From Candidatus Saccharimonadota bacterium (GTDB lineage: Bacteria; Patescibacteriota; Saccharimonadia; Saccharimonadales; UBA4665): a DNA stretch of 14,918 bases. The position numbers and the translations under genes were made by a program. The stretch lies in NCBI GenBank assembly GCA_027314795.1, contig DAHVAE010000009.1, forward strand, positions 1 to 14,918. Direction: 5' to 3'. The notes below the pieces were generated by a model. That model had not been told where the DNA came from, did no database searches, and saw only the letters and a list, made by a program, of their open reading frames with translations. Shown here one piece after another: positions 1-7,494 of this stretch (the first letter of the stretch is position 1; each line of letters opens with the position of its first letter).

Positions 1-1
1 C

Positions 2-406
2 TCCGAGATCAGATACATCAAGCACGGCCTAAACGAAAAGAACGTAGTTATGAGTTATGAACCCAATGATCTCTTAAACAAAAACCGAACACTTATTAAA
101 AAATTGGCTGTTTTAGCTGAGATCAATCAAACATTAAAAGGGCAGGGCCTTAAGCTTACCGGTACTAAATTTAATATCTGGCTCAGTATTGATCCGTCTA
201 AAGCTCGCGGTTATCTGAAAAAACTCGAGCAGCGAAAACTCCAACAGGAAGGTCACATAAACAGATTGAAAACCAGACTTTCCAACAAGTCATATACCAA
301 TCAGGCACCAGCTGAAATTATAGCTGAGACTCGTATGCAACTAAGCGCTTATGAACAAAAGCTTACTGAAGTAAACAGTGAGATAGAATTGTTTAGGACA
401 CTTTAA
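2..406 (+). CDS. valS: Valyl-tRNA synthetase, C-terminal fragment
   Basis: The frame is open from base 2 with no start codon, so this is the 3' end of a gene that begins before the window. The last ~70 residues are a charged helical region containing RLSNKSYTNQAPAEII, which matches the signature of the C-terminal coiled-coil arm of ValRS (family pattern K-L-S-N-x-x-F-x-x-x-A-P-x-x-V). Upstream, LIKKLAVLAEI also fits the ValRS segment just before that arm. In ValRS this arm contacts the tRNA(Val) elbow. An internal ATG at 50 is not the true start. The stop overlaps the convergent gene's stop region by 14 bp, and no terminator is visible. The assignment rests on motif memory, but the match is distinctive. 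Confidence 0.85.
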   Translation, partial: SEIRYIKHGLNEKNVVMSYEPNDLLNKNRTLIKKLAVLAEINQTLKGQGLKLTGTKFNIWLSIDPSKARGYLKKLEQRKLQQEGHINRLKTRLSNKSYTNQAPAEIIAETRMQLSAYEQKLTEVNSEIELFRTL

Positions 407-1265
407 GTGTCTGCCTAACTTGTTCTACAGATTCTTCAGGGTTAGCATAATCAAACCAAAGAACATGCCAACCAGCATTTTCAGCAGCCGTTAAATTATT
501 CCTAGTATCATCAATCAACAATATTTCCTGAGGTTTAACCTGAGCACGCTGTTCAGCAATTTTAAATATCTTTGGATCGGGTTTAATCAAGCCAATTTCA
601 GAAGAATCTATAACAGAATCGTAGTCAAGATCGGGTACTTGACCGGACTTCCTCATAGCTACTAGTAGGCCAGGCATAATATTTGTTAACAAACCAACTT
701 TATAATACTGATATACCCATCTAACAAGTTCTTGGGTCTCGGGCACACTTTCTGTTGCTTCTAAATAATATGATCGCCAATTAATTTGATCTATGCCTAT
801 TTTTTTAGCTAGCATAGAGTTAAATTCAGCCAGACTAATAGTACCCTTACAAACTTGGTCATTATAATGCCAATAAGCTGTCTCGATAACATCCGCAGGG
901 ATATCATATTCTTCAGCTATCATCGTGAAAGCACGTTGATAAAACCTAACTAAACAACCGTTAACGTCAAAATATACAAAACGTACACCACTATCACTCA
1001 CTGTTAAATGACGTTCTTGATCTATGATTTTAGTACTACCTACTAGTTGATCTAAACTCACCCCAATAGCTGACGCTATAGCGCTAACTGTAAATATTGA
1101 TGGTGTCTTAATTGCCCCACGTTCAATTTTAGTAAGTGTTGAATAGCTTATATTAGCTTCATTACAGAGTTGCTGTTGAGTTAGGCCAGCTGCTCTTCTT
1201 AATAACTGTATTCTTTTACCTAAGACTAGCTCAAGTTTGTAAGCCCCACCGTCATTCATAGCCAT
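393..1265 (-). CDS. XRE-family regulator fused to a HAD-like hydrolase domain
   Basis: Residues ~16-76 form an XRE/Cro-type helix-turn-helix (GLTQQQLCNEANISYSTLTKIERG, split here as a family-typical Q-rich helix then recognition helix). Residues ~96-280 form a HAD-superfamily domain: motif I FDVNGCL (D100), motif II LLTN (T194), motif III K228 in IKPDPKIF, and motif IV LLIDD (D252/D253). The second motif I aspartate, the usual general acid/base, is Asn102, so phosphatase activity may be lost and the domain may act as a ligand sensor (inference). A TATTAT box lies at 1266-1271, directly against the first ATG. The second ATG (1257-1259, Met3) sits 6 nt behind that box and is the likelier start of a leaderless message. 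A perfect inverted repeat just upstream is the probable operator. Divergent from the PIG-L gene. Confidence 0.85.
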   Translation of the reverse strand: MAMNDGGAYKLELVLGKRIQLLRRAAGLTQQQLCNEANISYSTLTKIERGAIKTPSIFTVSAIASAIGVSLDQLVGSTKIIDQERHLTVSDSGVRFVYFDVNGCLVRFYQRAFTMIAEEYDIPADVIETAYWHYNDQVCKGTISLAEFNSMLAKKIGIDQINWRSYYLEATESVPETQELVRWVYQYYKVGLLTNIMPGLLVAMRKSGQVPDLDYDSVIDSSEIGLIKPDPKIFKIAEQRAQVKPQEILLIDDTRNNLTAAENAGWHVLWFDYANPEESVEQVRQTLKVS

Positions 1266-1271
1266 ATAATA

Positions 1272-1298
1272 CTTGTTTTATACATGATATAAAACAAG
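1272..1298. promoter_or_regulatory. Perfect 11-bp inverted repeat, probable operator
   Basis: CTTGTTTTATA (1272-1282) is followed by a 5-nt spacer and its exact reverse complement (1288-1298). It lies between the divergent XRE-HAD and PIG-L genes, directly upstream of the TATTAT -10 box of the XRE-HAD gene, where a repressor would block the promoter. Autoregulation by the XRE protein is the simplest reading. No T-tract follows either arm, so it is not a terminator. Confidence 0.7.
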
Positions 1299-1316
1299 CT
1301 ATATCGGCAAAGACGA

Positions 1317-1325
1317 TGTTAAAAT
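1317..1325 (+). promoter_or_regulatory. Extended -10 promoter of the PIG-L gene
   Basis: TGT-TAAAAT (TGn at 1317-1319, hexamer 1320-1325). The hexamer ends 6 nt before an ATG at 1332, the second ATG of the gene, suggesting a leaderless transcript that starts translation at Met3. No convincing -35 was found. Confidence 0.5.
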
Positions 1326-2057
1326 ATGCCCATGGACATACATTTCGCAGTACTTAAACCAAAAATAGTTTTAGGTGTAGCCGCCCATCCTGATGACTTA
1401 GATGTTACCTCGTCAGGAACCATGGCTTTGTTTGCCGAAGAAGGCGCACAAGTCCATTACTTAATTCTAACTGACGGCAGCAAGGGCACTAAAGACAGAG
1501 GATTATCTACCAAGAAGTTAACTGAGACTCGAGAAAAAGAACAACAAGCAGCACTTGAGGCAGTCGGCGGGAAAAGTATTACTTTTCTAGACTATCCTGA
1601 TGGTTATCTAGAAGTCAGCATGGACCTAAAAAAGGCTATCGTAAAGGTTATCCGAACTATCTGTCCAGACGTTGTTATTACCATGGATCCTTCAGTTATC
1701 TATTCTTTAGAAAGGGGTATGATTAACCACCCGGATCATCGGGCTTGTGGTCAGGCAACTCTCGATGCGATCTATCCGCTAGCCAGAGACCACCTAGCTT
1801 TTTCCGAACTGGATAAGCTAGGCCTAAAACCGCACATAACCAAAACTGTTTTGCTGACCAATTTCGATAACCACAACTATATCGTAGACATCTCTAAAAC
1901 CTATAGTAAAAAGGTTGCTGCCTTAAGGGCCCATGCTAGCCAATTTAAAGACTTTGACGGTCTGGAAAGTCGGTTCAAATCAATGGCTGAGAACGTTGGC
2001 AGGCAAGCCGGCTATAGTCTTGGTGAAAGCTTTATCCGCATTGACCTTAGCTTCTAA
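1326..2057 (+). CDS. PIG-L/LmbE-family zinc deacetylase
   Basis: Near the N-terminus AAHPDDLD carries the family's HPDD zinc motif (H21, D23, D24), and NHPDHRA (H135, H138) supplies the later histidine ligand. This pattern defines the GlcNAc-PI de-N-acetylase/LmbE family, which removes acetyl groups from N-acetylglucosamine-type sugars. Members include MshB and BshB in low-molecular-weight thiol synthesis and enzymes that tailor glycans or lipids. At 243 aa the length is typical. There is no signal peptide, so it is probably cytosolic. The substrate cannot be told from sequence. The annotated start is the first ATG, but Met3 at 1332 fits the -10 spacing better. Divergent from, and probably regulated by, the XRE-HAD protein through the shared inverted repeat (inference). 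Confidence 0.88.
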   Translation: MPMDIHFAVLKPKIVLGVAAHPDDLDVTSSGTMALFAEEGAQVHYLILTDGSKGTKDRGLSTKKLTETREKEQQAALEAVGGKSITFLDYPDGYLEVSMDLKKAIVKVIRTICPDVVITMDPSVIYSLERGMINHPDHRACGQATLDAIYPLARDHLAFSELDKLGLKPHITKTVLLTNFDNHNYIVDISKTYSKKVAALRAHASQFKDFDGLESRFKSMAENVGRQAGYSLGESFIRIDLSF

Positions 2058-2191
2058 CTAGTACATAAGCCACTTAGAGCTTAATCAGGCTGTCTCGCAG
2101 GCTTAAATCATAAAAAGCCTCTCTGGAGTTAGTTAGCCCTTAGCAAAGCTCAAAATAGGCCGAAAATGCTTACAGCCCCTAAAGCTATACA

Positions 2192-2200
2192 TGATAAAAT
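2192..2200 (+). promoter_or_regulatory. Extended -10 promoter of the LCP gene
   Basis: TGA-TAAAAT (TGn 2192-2194, hexamer 2195-2200) lies 12 nt before the ATG at 2213. An alternative TAATAA at 2202-2207 would be 5 nt from the ATG. Either way the 5' leader is very short, and no Shine-Dalgarno sequence is present. Confidence 0.4.
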
Positions 2201-2212
2201 TTAATAAAGTTT

Positions 2213-3949
2213 ATGGAGATTAACAGACCGAAGCGTCGACCAACCAATATTGATGGTTTTGTTGTGCCTGAAATTAAGCAGCTTGATCTTACCTCTCGAC
2301 CCCAACCGATAGTAAAGACCAAAAAGTTATCAGCAGTTAAGTTTCAGGATATTGATTCTACCCCAATTGCTAAAGTCAACGATAATTTAAAAACTTTTAC
2401 ACCATTAGAAATGTCTACAAATACGCTTAAGACCAAAAAGCCAAATAAGAAAAAGATCATCTGGCTAAGCATTATTGCTATAGTCCTGTTGGCAGTAGGT
2501 GGAGCAGCCTGGGATGCTTGGCAGCTATATCATAAATTACACAAACTTGACGTTGGCAACTTAGCTGCAAGTGTTGGTGGGGCAGAGAATATATTAGTTG
2601 CGGGCTCAACCAACAGATGTGACCAAAAGGTCCAAAATGCTCAGTGGGGTTTCTGTTCACAGAAACTTTCTGGAGTTAATAGCGACATTATTTTTGTTGT
2701 CCACTTAGTACCTAAAACGCAGACCGTATCCTTACTTTCTATTCCAAGGGATACTTTTGTGCCAAATGCCCGTAAGAATAACGAAGCCTTTAAGATTGAT
2801 GCTGCGCTTTACCAAGGTCCGTCTCAATTAGTTGCTGCCATCGAACAGGACTTTGGCATCCCAATCCAACACTACGCCGAGGTTGGTTTTGACGGTTTTG
2901 TTAATATTGTTAACGCTGTAGGAGGTGTTAAGGTTAACTTTCCGATGCCGGTTTATGATTCAGAGTCATACTTAAACGTTAGCCAACCAGGCTGTCATGA
3001 ATTAAATGGCTTAGAAGCTTTACAAGTAATTAGAGCCAGGCATTTGCAGTATAAACCAGCGTCAGTTACTACTAATAACGTTAATTACTGGCCACAGGAA
3101 TCATTAAGCGATATAGCCAGAATTGCCCGTACACATGAATTTTTAAAGATACTAGCTCAGACTGTCGCCGCTAAAGGTGTTAGCAACCCGATAACTGATC
3201 AAAAACTAATTGATGCCATAGCACCTCAAGTGCAAGTTGACTCAGGGTTTTCAACCTCTACCATGCTTGAGATACTTCAAGACTTTCACGCTACCAATGT
3301 TAACTCAACCCCGCAGTATACATTGCCAATAGTAACTACTGGTTTTGGATCATATGATTATGAAGGCGAAAATATGGGCGATGTGGTCTTCCCAATCGAG
3401 CAAACTGATGAACAAATCATAGATAAGTTCTTAGGTACAAACGCTAACGTTAACACCATGACCGGTAACACACTGCCAGCTCCGCAGTCCGTCAATATTA
3501 ATGTCATCAATGGTAGTGGTGTGGCCAACCAGGCCGCAAACATCTCAGATGGACTACAGAAAATTGGTTTTAACATAGCTAGCCAACCAACCTCTAAAAC
3601 TCCTGTTAGTTATCAGGCCCAAGAAACAGTCGTAGAATACGCCAACCAGGCCGCAGAAGGAGCCGCACTTACGGTCGCAAGTAAGTTAAGCGGCTATGTC
3701 ATACTCTCTCAAAATTCAACTATGGTCTCTTCCGGTTCAGAAGTTACCGTCCTGACCGGTAGCGACGTGTCGGTGATTGGCCAAACTGCTCCTAGTGGTT
3801 CAGCTACCGGTAGCTCAACAGTCTCAAGTTCTTCTTCTGCAAGTAGCCGACTTGGCCCCGTCAGTCAGCCCCAAACACCCTTAGCCCCTTGGGACCCAAC
3901 TGCCTGTTCGCCTAACCAAAAGGTTATTCCAAACAACCGAAATATCTAG
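2213..3949 (+). CDS. LCP (LytR-CpsA-Psr) family cell-wall glycopolymer transferase with LytR_C domain
   Basis: Domain order: a basic cytosolic N-terminus (1-80), one membrane helix (~82-100), an extracytoplasmic LCP domain (~125-330) and a LytR_C domain (~426-516) containing VNVINGSG-type sequence (here INVINGSGVANQA), then a Ser/Pro-rich tail. LCP hallmarks are visible: SIPRDTFV (R179, D180), GFDGFVNIVNAVGGV, RARH (R274, R276) and the D300-x2-R303-x2-R306 cluster. LCP proteins transfer glycopolymers from undecaprenyl-pyrophosphate to peptidoglycan or other envelope acceptors on the outer face of the membrane. The ~78-residue cytosolic N-terminus is longer than in classical LytR. There are cysteine pairs near 136/148, and a late Cys in the tail (~564). 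Its own promoter lies upstream; phosphoesterase and small membrane-protein genes follow. Confidence 0.92.
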   Translation: MEINRPKRRPTNIDGFVVPEIKQLDLTSRPQPIVKTKKLSAVKFQDIDSTPIAKVNDNLKTFTPLEMSTNTLKTKKPNKKKIIWLSIIAIVLLAVGGAAWDAWQLYHKLHKLDVGNLAASVGGAENILVAGSTNRCDQKVQNAQWGFCSQKLSGVNSDIIFVVHLVPKTQTVSLLSIPRDTFVPNARKNNEAFKIDAALYQGPSQLVAAIEQDFGIPIQHYAEVGFDGFVNIVNAVGGVKVNFPMPVYDSESYLNVSQPGCHELNGLEALQVIRARHLQYKPASVTTNNVNYWPQESLSDIARIARTHEFLKILAQTVAAKGVSNPITDQKLIDAIAPQVQVDSGFSTSTMLEILQDFHATNVNSTPQYTLPIVTTGFGSYDYEGENMGDVVFPIEQTDEQIIDKFLGTNANVNTMTGNTLPAPQSVNINVINGSGVANQAANISDGLQKIGFNIASQPTSKTPVSYQAQETVVEYANQAAEGAALTVASKLSGYVILSQNSTMVSSGSEVTVLTGSDVSVIGQTAPSGSATGSSTVSSSSSASSRLGPVSQPQTPLAPWDPTACSPNQKVIPNNRNI

Positions 3950-3979
3950 TTACTTATTTAAATTGGCATCGCTAAAGCC

Positions 3980-3985
3980 TATACT
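3980..3985 (+). promoter_or_regulatory. -10 box of the small ORF/phosphoesterase unit
   Basis: TATACT ends exactly 6 nt before the ATG at 3992, the same spacing seen at several other genes here. The -35 region (TTTAAA around 3957-3962, 17-nt spacer) is weak. Confidence 0.4.
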
Positions 3986-3991
3986 CAAGTT

Positions 3992-4144
3992 ATGTCATTT
4001 CAAGCTTATCTAGTTAAAAGTTATGCGAAACCTGGCCAAACTGCAGCAGATTTTTCAAAGGTCACAAAAGTCCAGACTAATGTCCAATTATTAGAGAATG
4101 ACGGTGTTATTTTAAGGCTAAAAAGTAATCAACCTGGTAATTAA
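3992..4144 (+). CDS. Small protein of 50 aa, unknown
   Basis: A 50-codon frame begins MSFQAYLVKSYAKPG and ends KSNQPGN, with a stop at 4142-4144. It is preceded by TATACT 6 nt upstream of the ATG and followed by the phosphoesterase ATG after only 3 nt, so the two are probably co-transcribed and perhaps translationally coupled. It has no membrane helix or recognised motif. I do not recognise the family. It could instead be a translated leader for the phosphoesterase. Support comes from position, promoter spacing and the absence of any other use for the stretch. Confidence 0.5.
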   Translation: MSFQAYLVKSYAKPGQTAADFSKVTKVQTNVQLLENDGVILRLKSNQPGN

Positions 4145-4147
4145 CTT

Positions 4148-5101
4148 ATGAAACGAAAAACACTGTTTTACATTGGCTTATTGCTTATACTCGTCCTTGT
4201 TGCAGCCGTAATTAGCCTGCTAGTCTATAGCCATCGACAAACATCTCACAGCCAACCTGCTGCTACAAAATCAATCTCGACAGCCCAAGTCCCTCAGGCT
4301 AAGCCTGCTCAAACTATTAGTCATATATTTATAATTATGGATGAGAATGAAACGGCAGCAAGTATAATTGGTAACCCATCAGCGCCATATATAAACAGTC
4401 TTGCTCAAAAATATGCGCTAGCTACCAATTACTCGGCAGTAACTCACCCAAGTTTGCCTAATTATTTAGCTATAACCAGTGGTTCGACTGATGGCATTAG
4501 CACTGATTGCAATCCGCCTAGCGCTGGTTGTGAAGTAAATGTTAAAAACATTGCCGATGAGATAGAAGCATCAGGTAGAACTTGGAAGGAATATGCTGAA
4601 AGCATGCCATCTAATTGTTATACGTATAACGCTGGCGAATATGCCACCAAACATAACCCATTTGTTTATTACACCGATATTGTGAGTAACGCTACTAGAT
4701 GTAATAGCCATGTTGTACCTTTCACTCAACTGTCCAGTGATTTAAGTTCAATTTCAACGACCCCAAATTACGCTTTTATTACCCCGAACTTATGTAACGA
4801 TATGCATGACTGTGGAATTAGTGCAGGTGATAGTTGGTTATCTAAATACGTGCCGATGATTTTAAACTCAAAGGCCTTCATCACTCAGAAGTCACTGCTC
4901 ATAATTACTTGGGATGAAGGCACATTAGCAAATAATTCAGTAGCGACAATATTTGCTGGTAATGCCGCTAAAAGTAGTTTTAAGTCAACAGCAGCCTTCA
5001 ACCATTACTCCATCCTTCATACTATCGAATATTTATGGGGACTTTCGCCACTGACGAATAATGACAGTCAAGCGCCAGTTATGACTAATTTACTTAACTA
5101 A
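4148..5101 (+). CDS. Membrane-anchored phosphoesterase (phospholipase C/acid phosphatase-like family)
   Basis: An N-terminal basic stretch and membrane helix (~6-27) act as an uncleaved anchor or signal, followed by a Ser/Thr/Gln-rich linker. The catalytic part begins at ~58 with HIFIIMDENET, the metal-binding DEN/MEN motif of the phosphoesterase family (PF04185-type). It continues with THPSLPNYLAITSG (nucleophile region), YAFITPNLCNDMHDC (metal ligands) and WDEG late in the protein. These motifs in this order are typical of bacterial AcpA/phospholipase-C-like enzymes that act on phosphate mono- or diesters outside the membrane. There are several Cys in the extracellular part, possibly disulfides. 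It follows the 50-aa ORF by 3 nt and converges on the next gene with a 4-nt gap. The substrate is not predictable. Confidence 0.88.
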   Translation: MKRKTLFYIGLLLILVLVAAVISLLVYSHRQTSHSQPAATKSISTAQVPQAKPAQTISHIFIIMDENETAASIIGNPSAPYINSLAQKYALATNYSAVTHPSLPNYLAITSGSTDGISTDCNPPSAGCEVNVKNIADEIEASGRTWKEYAESMPSNCYTYNAGEYATKHNPFVYYTDIVSNATRCNSHVVPFTQLSSDLSSISTTPNYAFITPNLCNDMHDCGISAGDSWLSKYVPMILNSKAFITQKSLLIITWDEGTLANNSVATIFAGNAAKSSFKSTAAFNHYSILHTIEYLWGLSPLTNNDSQAPVMTNLLN

Positions 5102-5105
5102 CAAA

Positions 5106-5420
5106 CTATGGTGTGCTTTGGTGACTAAAACACAGGTTTCTAGCGTAGTCGGATCTTAGTTCATAACAATTGAACTGGCCGTTACCATTATCTATTAACA
5201 GTTTAACGTCATACTGTTCTTTGTTTAGCTCAGTCTGAATGGAACCCGCCTGATTATTAGCTTGCGACAAGAGGTTGTTGTAGTGAACGTTTTCAAAAAA
5301 ATTAACTACTAAGCCAGTAATAACTGACAATACAATAATTAAAACTAAAGCTACCCAAATAACGTTTGTCACATCTTTAGAGAACTTGCCTTGTTTACGT
5401 TGTCTAGTCCTTTGCTTCAT
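5106..5420 (-). CDS. Single-pass membrane protein of 104 aa, unknown
   Basis: A strongly basic N-terminus (KQRTRQRKQGKFSKD) is followed by one hydrophobic helix (~20-42) and a ~60-residue polar C-terminal part containing two cysteines (FNC and NLC). Topology is expected to be type II, with the C-terminus outside, where the cysteines could form a disulfide. I recognise no family; size and layout resemble septum- or wall-associated bitopic proteins, but there is no motif to claim that. TATGGT (5427-5432) ends 6 nt before the ATG, a plausible leaderless promoter. Convergent with the phosphoesterase, 4 nt apart. Confidence 0.65.
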   Translation of the reverse strand: MKQRTRQRKQGKFSKDVTNVIWVALVLIIVLSVITGLVVNFFENVHYNNLLSQANNQAGSIQTELNKEQYDVKLLIDNGNGQFNCYELRSDYARNLCFSHQSTP

Positions 5421-5461
5421 AACGAGACCATACCTTACCTAGGTATATTATTACGCTCATT

Positions 5462-5731
5462 TTACATCCTACTCAAGTTGCAGCAATCTGATAACTTGCG
5501 ATAGCTGAGCTGTGATAAATCGCCATCATCAACGACAACTGAACGATGGGATGATCGATCTAGGCCACTTAAGATGTTGGCAAGGGTAGGCTTTCCAGAA
5601 CCACTCGGTCCAGTTATAGCCTCCAAGTCACCAGCTTGAATCCGAAGATTAACATTATCTAAGGCATTAAGTGTTTCATCACCTAATTTGTATGCCTTGG
5701 TAACGTTGGCCAGTTCGATTATGTCAGCCAT
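5462..5731 (-). pseudogene. Truncated ABC-transporter ATPase remnant (LolD/MacB type)
   Basis: The 89-residue product begins like a MacB/LolD-type ATPase (IIELANVTKAYKLGDETLNAL) and contains a P-loop, but the P-loop reads GPSGSGKPT: the Ser/Thr after the catalytic lysine, which binds Mg, is Pro. The sequence follows the family to about LSYRKLSDCCNLS and then stops. The Q-loop, signature LSGGQ, Walker B and switch His are all absent, and no permease gene is adjacent. The reading is a decayed 5' fragment of an ABC ATPase that once belonged to a FtsX/MacB-like exporter. A functional truncated protein is very unlikely. Confidence 0.75.
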
Positions 5732-5816
5732 TACTTTATTGTTAACTAAGTAAGCATAATCATAATCTTAAATTTTCTCTTTCGCAAATATAAAATGCTA
5801 GCTTATATACCGCTAT

Positions 5817-6266
5817 TTACTTGCCGATATAGCCTTTGTTTATTAAGTAGTTATCTTGATCTGCATGAAATGGTTTTGGCAACTCACTAAACCAACCGCC
5901 TGCCTCTGCCTCATCATTCGGTGTTGCTGCCCCAGTATAGTCTGTTACCTCAAAGACAATACCTACAGGCGAATCCAGCCCATGAAGATAATGGCTAGGA
6001 TATTCAATATACCCATTATCTTTAACATTATTGACACTAATCCCAATCTCCCTTTTACCAATTCTTTTAACGGCTTCAAACAATGACTCACCAAAGAAAA
6101 CAGTACCTCCAGGTATATGCCATTGACCTTCACACGGCGGTATTGCTCTTTTTGTTAGATAAATTTTGTTATTCTTATCTTTAACTATTAACTCAACTGA
6201 AAGTCTCGGAACTTTGGAATAAATAGCCTTAAAGTCTTCAAGCGTAAAAGGGAAGTCTTTATTCAT
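5817..6266 (-). CDS. NUDIX hydrolase resembling GDP-mannose mannosyl hydrolase
   Basis: From Met at 6266 the protein (149 aa) runs LEDFKAIYSKVPRLSVELIV, then KRAIPPCEGQWHIPGG, then the NUDIX box. The box reads G-x5-E-x7-R-I-x2-R-E-x-G, so two of the usual glutamates (REUXEE) are replaced. That deviation, plus the EDF...P..S...IV start and the G-x-W-x-x-PGG segment, is what I recall for GDP-mannose mannosyl hydrolases (GmmH/WcaH), which hydrolyse GDP-sugars. The frame extends upstream to an ATG at 6305, but those 13 codons are not part of the family and their DNA recurs with a stop codon near 10490, so 6266 is preferred. Divergent from the DUF2268 gene. GDP-sugar specificity is inferred. Confidence 0.75.
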   Translation of the reverse strand: MNKDFPFTLEDFKAIYSKVPRLSVELIVKDKNNKIYLTKRAIPPCEGQWHIPGGTVFFGESLFEAVKRIGKREIGISVNNVKDNGYIEYPSHYLHGLDSPVGIVFEVTDYTGAATPNDEAEAGGWFSELPKPFHADQDNYLINKGYIGK

Positions 6267-6339
6267 TGTTATTGTAGTAGCCCTTCTTAGCCCATATTCT
6301 AACATGGTTTATTAGAGCCTAAACGATAAATATGATAAC

Positions 6340-6348
6340 TGATATTAT
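6340..6348 (+). promoter_or_regulatory. Extended -10 promoter of the DUF2268-like gene
   Basis: TGA-TATTAT (hexamer 6343-6348) ends 6 nt before the ATG at 6355, predicting a leaderless message. The stretch from the hexamer to the ATG is nearly the same as that in front of the ATP-grasp gene at 12859. Confidence 0.55.
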
Positions 6349-6354
6349 TACTTT

Positions 6355-6966
6355 ATGCCGATTAATAAATACCTAGCCAATGCAAGCGGCGAGTTTGGTA
6401 CAGAGATACTAAACAAAATAGAAGCGGGCTTCAAAGAAGCATTGCCTGTCATGAGAGACAAGCTAAAAGCAGACAAAATAGACATTATATACGTTAATGC
6501 TCCAAAGAATGTTATCTCTGAAATAGGTATAGGTGGTTATTCACCTGGTCCATATAGCATCTATGTAAGCCTAGACCCTAAACTCACAACCTTTTCAGTT
6601 AAAGACATGGTCTTAACGATATTACATGAAGCTCACCACTGCATGAGGTGGAGAAAGCCGGGGTATGACAGAACACTTGGTGAAGCTATAATATCCGAAG
6701 GTCTAGCGACATTATTCGAGGAGGAATATAGCGGTAAGACACCTATTTACGGCCAGGTAAAGATTAGACAAGCCGAGATTAAGAAAGCAAAACAAAACTT
6801 TGATAAAAATAAATACAGCCATAGCGAATGGTTCTTTGGCGGCAAAGATATCCAAAGGTGGTTTGCTTATACTTACGGCTATCAGTTGAGTAAGTCATAT
6901 TCTAAAAAAGTTAATAAAAGTGCAGGAGAGCTCGTTAATACCCCCTCACGGCTATTTCTTGTATGA
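6355..6966 (+). CDS. Putative zinc metalloprotease, DUF2268-like
   Basis: The 203-aa protein has a central HExxH-type motif, LHEAHHCMRW (~ residues 89-98), followed ~20 residues later by SEGLATLFEEE, which would supply the third zinc ligand (Glu). The C-terminal part (WFFGGKDIQRWFAYTYGYQL, then AGELVNTPSRLF) matches how DUF2268 (COG5504-type, predicted Zn-dependent protease) proteins end, so it looks full length. There is no signal peptide, so it is probably cytosolic. Known DUF2268 proteins are annotated only as predicted proteases. It ends in TGA, and the following 950 bp are mostly gene remnants. It has its own extended -10 promoter and is divergent from the NUDIX gene. Confidence 0.75.
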   Translation: MPINKYLANASGEFGTEILNKIEAGFKEALPVMRDKLKADKIDIIYVNAPKNVISEIGIGGYSPGPYSIYVSLDPKLTTFSVKDMVLTILHEAHHCMRWRKPGYDRTLGEAIISEGLATLFEEEYSGKTPIYGQVKIRQAEIKKAKQNFDKNKYSHSEWFFGGKDIQRWFAYTYGYQLSKSYSKKVNKSAGELVNTPSRLFLV

Positions 6967-7005
6967 TGGGGTCACTTTAGATATTTAACAGCAGAACTGA
7001 TTAGT

Positions 7006-7223
7006 ATGGCAGAGATAGAATTAAAAAAACTACTTCTAAATTGATATTTTGACTAGTAGGCCGAATACTACCTCCTTGCTGTTTCCGTGGTTGTAGAAGA
7101 TGCCGTGAAAGAGCAGGTAATAGATTACTTAGATGACCTACATATCGTAAAGGAGTGCGAGAATGAGCTAGCTATAGATTTAAGACCTTTGTAAAAGAGC
7201 TTAAGGCAGATGGCCTAATATAG
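7006..7223 (+). pseudogene. Decayed RelB-like antitoxin
   Basis: Fragments in shifting frames read: YYL...VEDAVKEQVIDYLDDLH (about 7070-7140), then, after a frameshift, RFKTFVKELKADGLI ending with TAG at 7221-7223. The pattern of a helical YLxDL segment and an ELKADGL-type tail just before a RelE frame is that of RelB/COG4710-like antitoxins. The 5' end is unclear; an ATG at 7006 opens a short frame stopped by TGA. At least two frame disruptions mean no functional protein. Confidence 0.45.
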
Positions 7224-7478
7224 GGTTAAGATTAAAAGTTCTGCTCAAAAAGAAATCCGCAAGCTTCTGAATAAAGAATTGAGAAATAAAGTAGTGGGTA
7301 TAATCGACAGCCTACACACTAGTCCTTTGCCTGATGATTCTAAGAAAATAAAAGGCTCGAATAATATCTACCGCATAAGAAAGGTACGTATAGAATAATT
7401 TACCAGATTTATAAAAATGAACTGCTAATTATAGTCATTCGAGTACGTCGCCGTAGGAATGACTATAGAGGTTTATAG
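7219..7478 (+). pseudogene. Decayed RelE/ParE-family toxin
   Basis: From 7219 the frame reads YRVKIKSSAQKEIRKLLNK, then NNIYRIR at 7363-7380, where it shifts. One nucleotide appears lost; the other frame continues GTYRIIYQIYKNELLIIVIRV...NDYRGL to TAG at 7476-7478. Joined, this is a complete ~87-residue RelE fold (the YRIRxGxYRIIY core and a C-terminal basic R-x-R-R-R strand). The expected ATG before YRVK is TAA, so both the start and the frame are lost. It overlaps the antitoxin remnant by 5 nt, as in intact relBE operons. Confidence 0.65.
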
Positions 7479-7494
7479 ATTAAATCCAAATAGT

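Noticed and set aside
6964..7041. Recoding of TGA as Gly (as in some CPR lineages), since the frame after the DUF2268 stop stays open to 7041
   Set aside because: The family's C-terminus ends naturally at the TGA, and the 146-aa gene also ends in TGA overlapping the next ATG; no gene needs TGA as sense.
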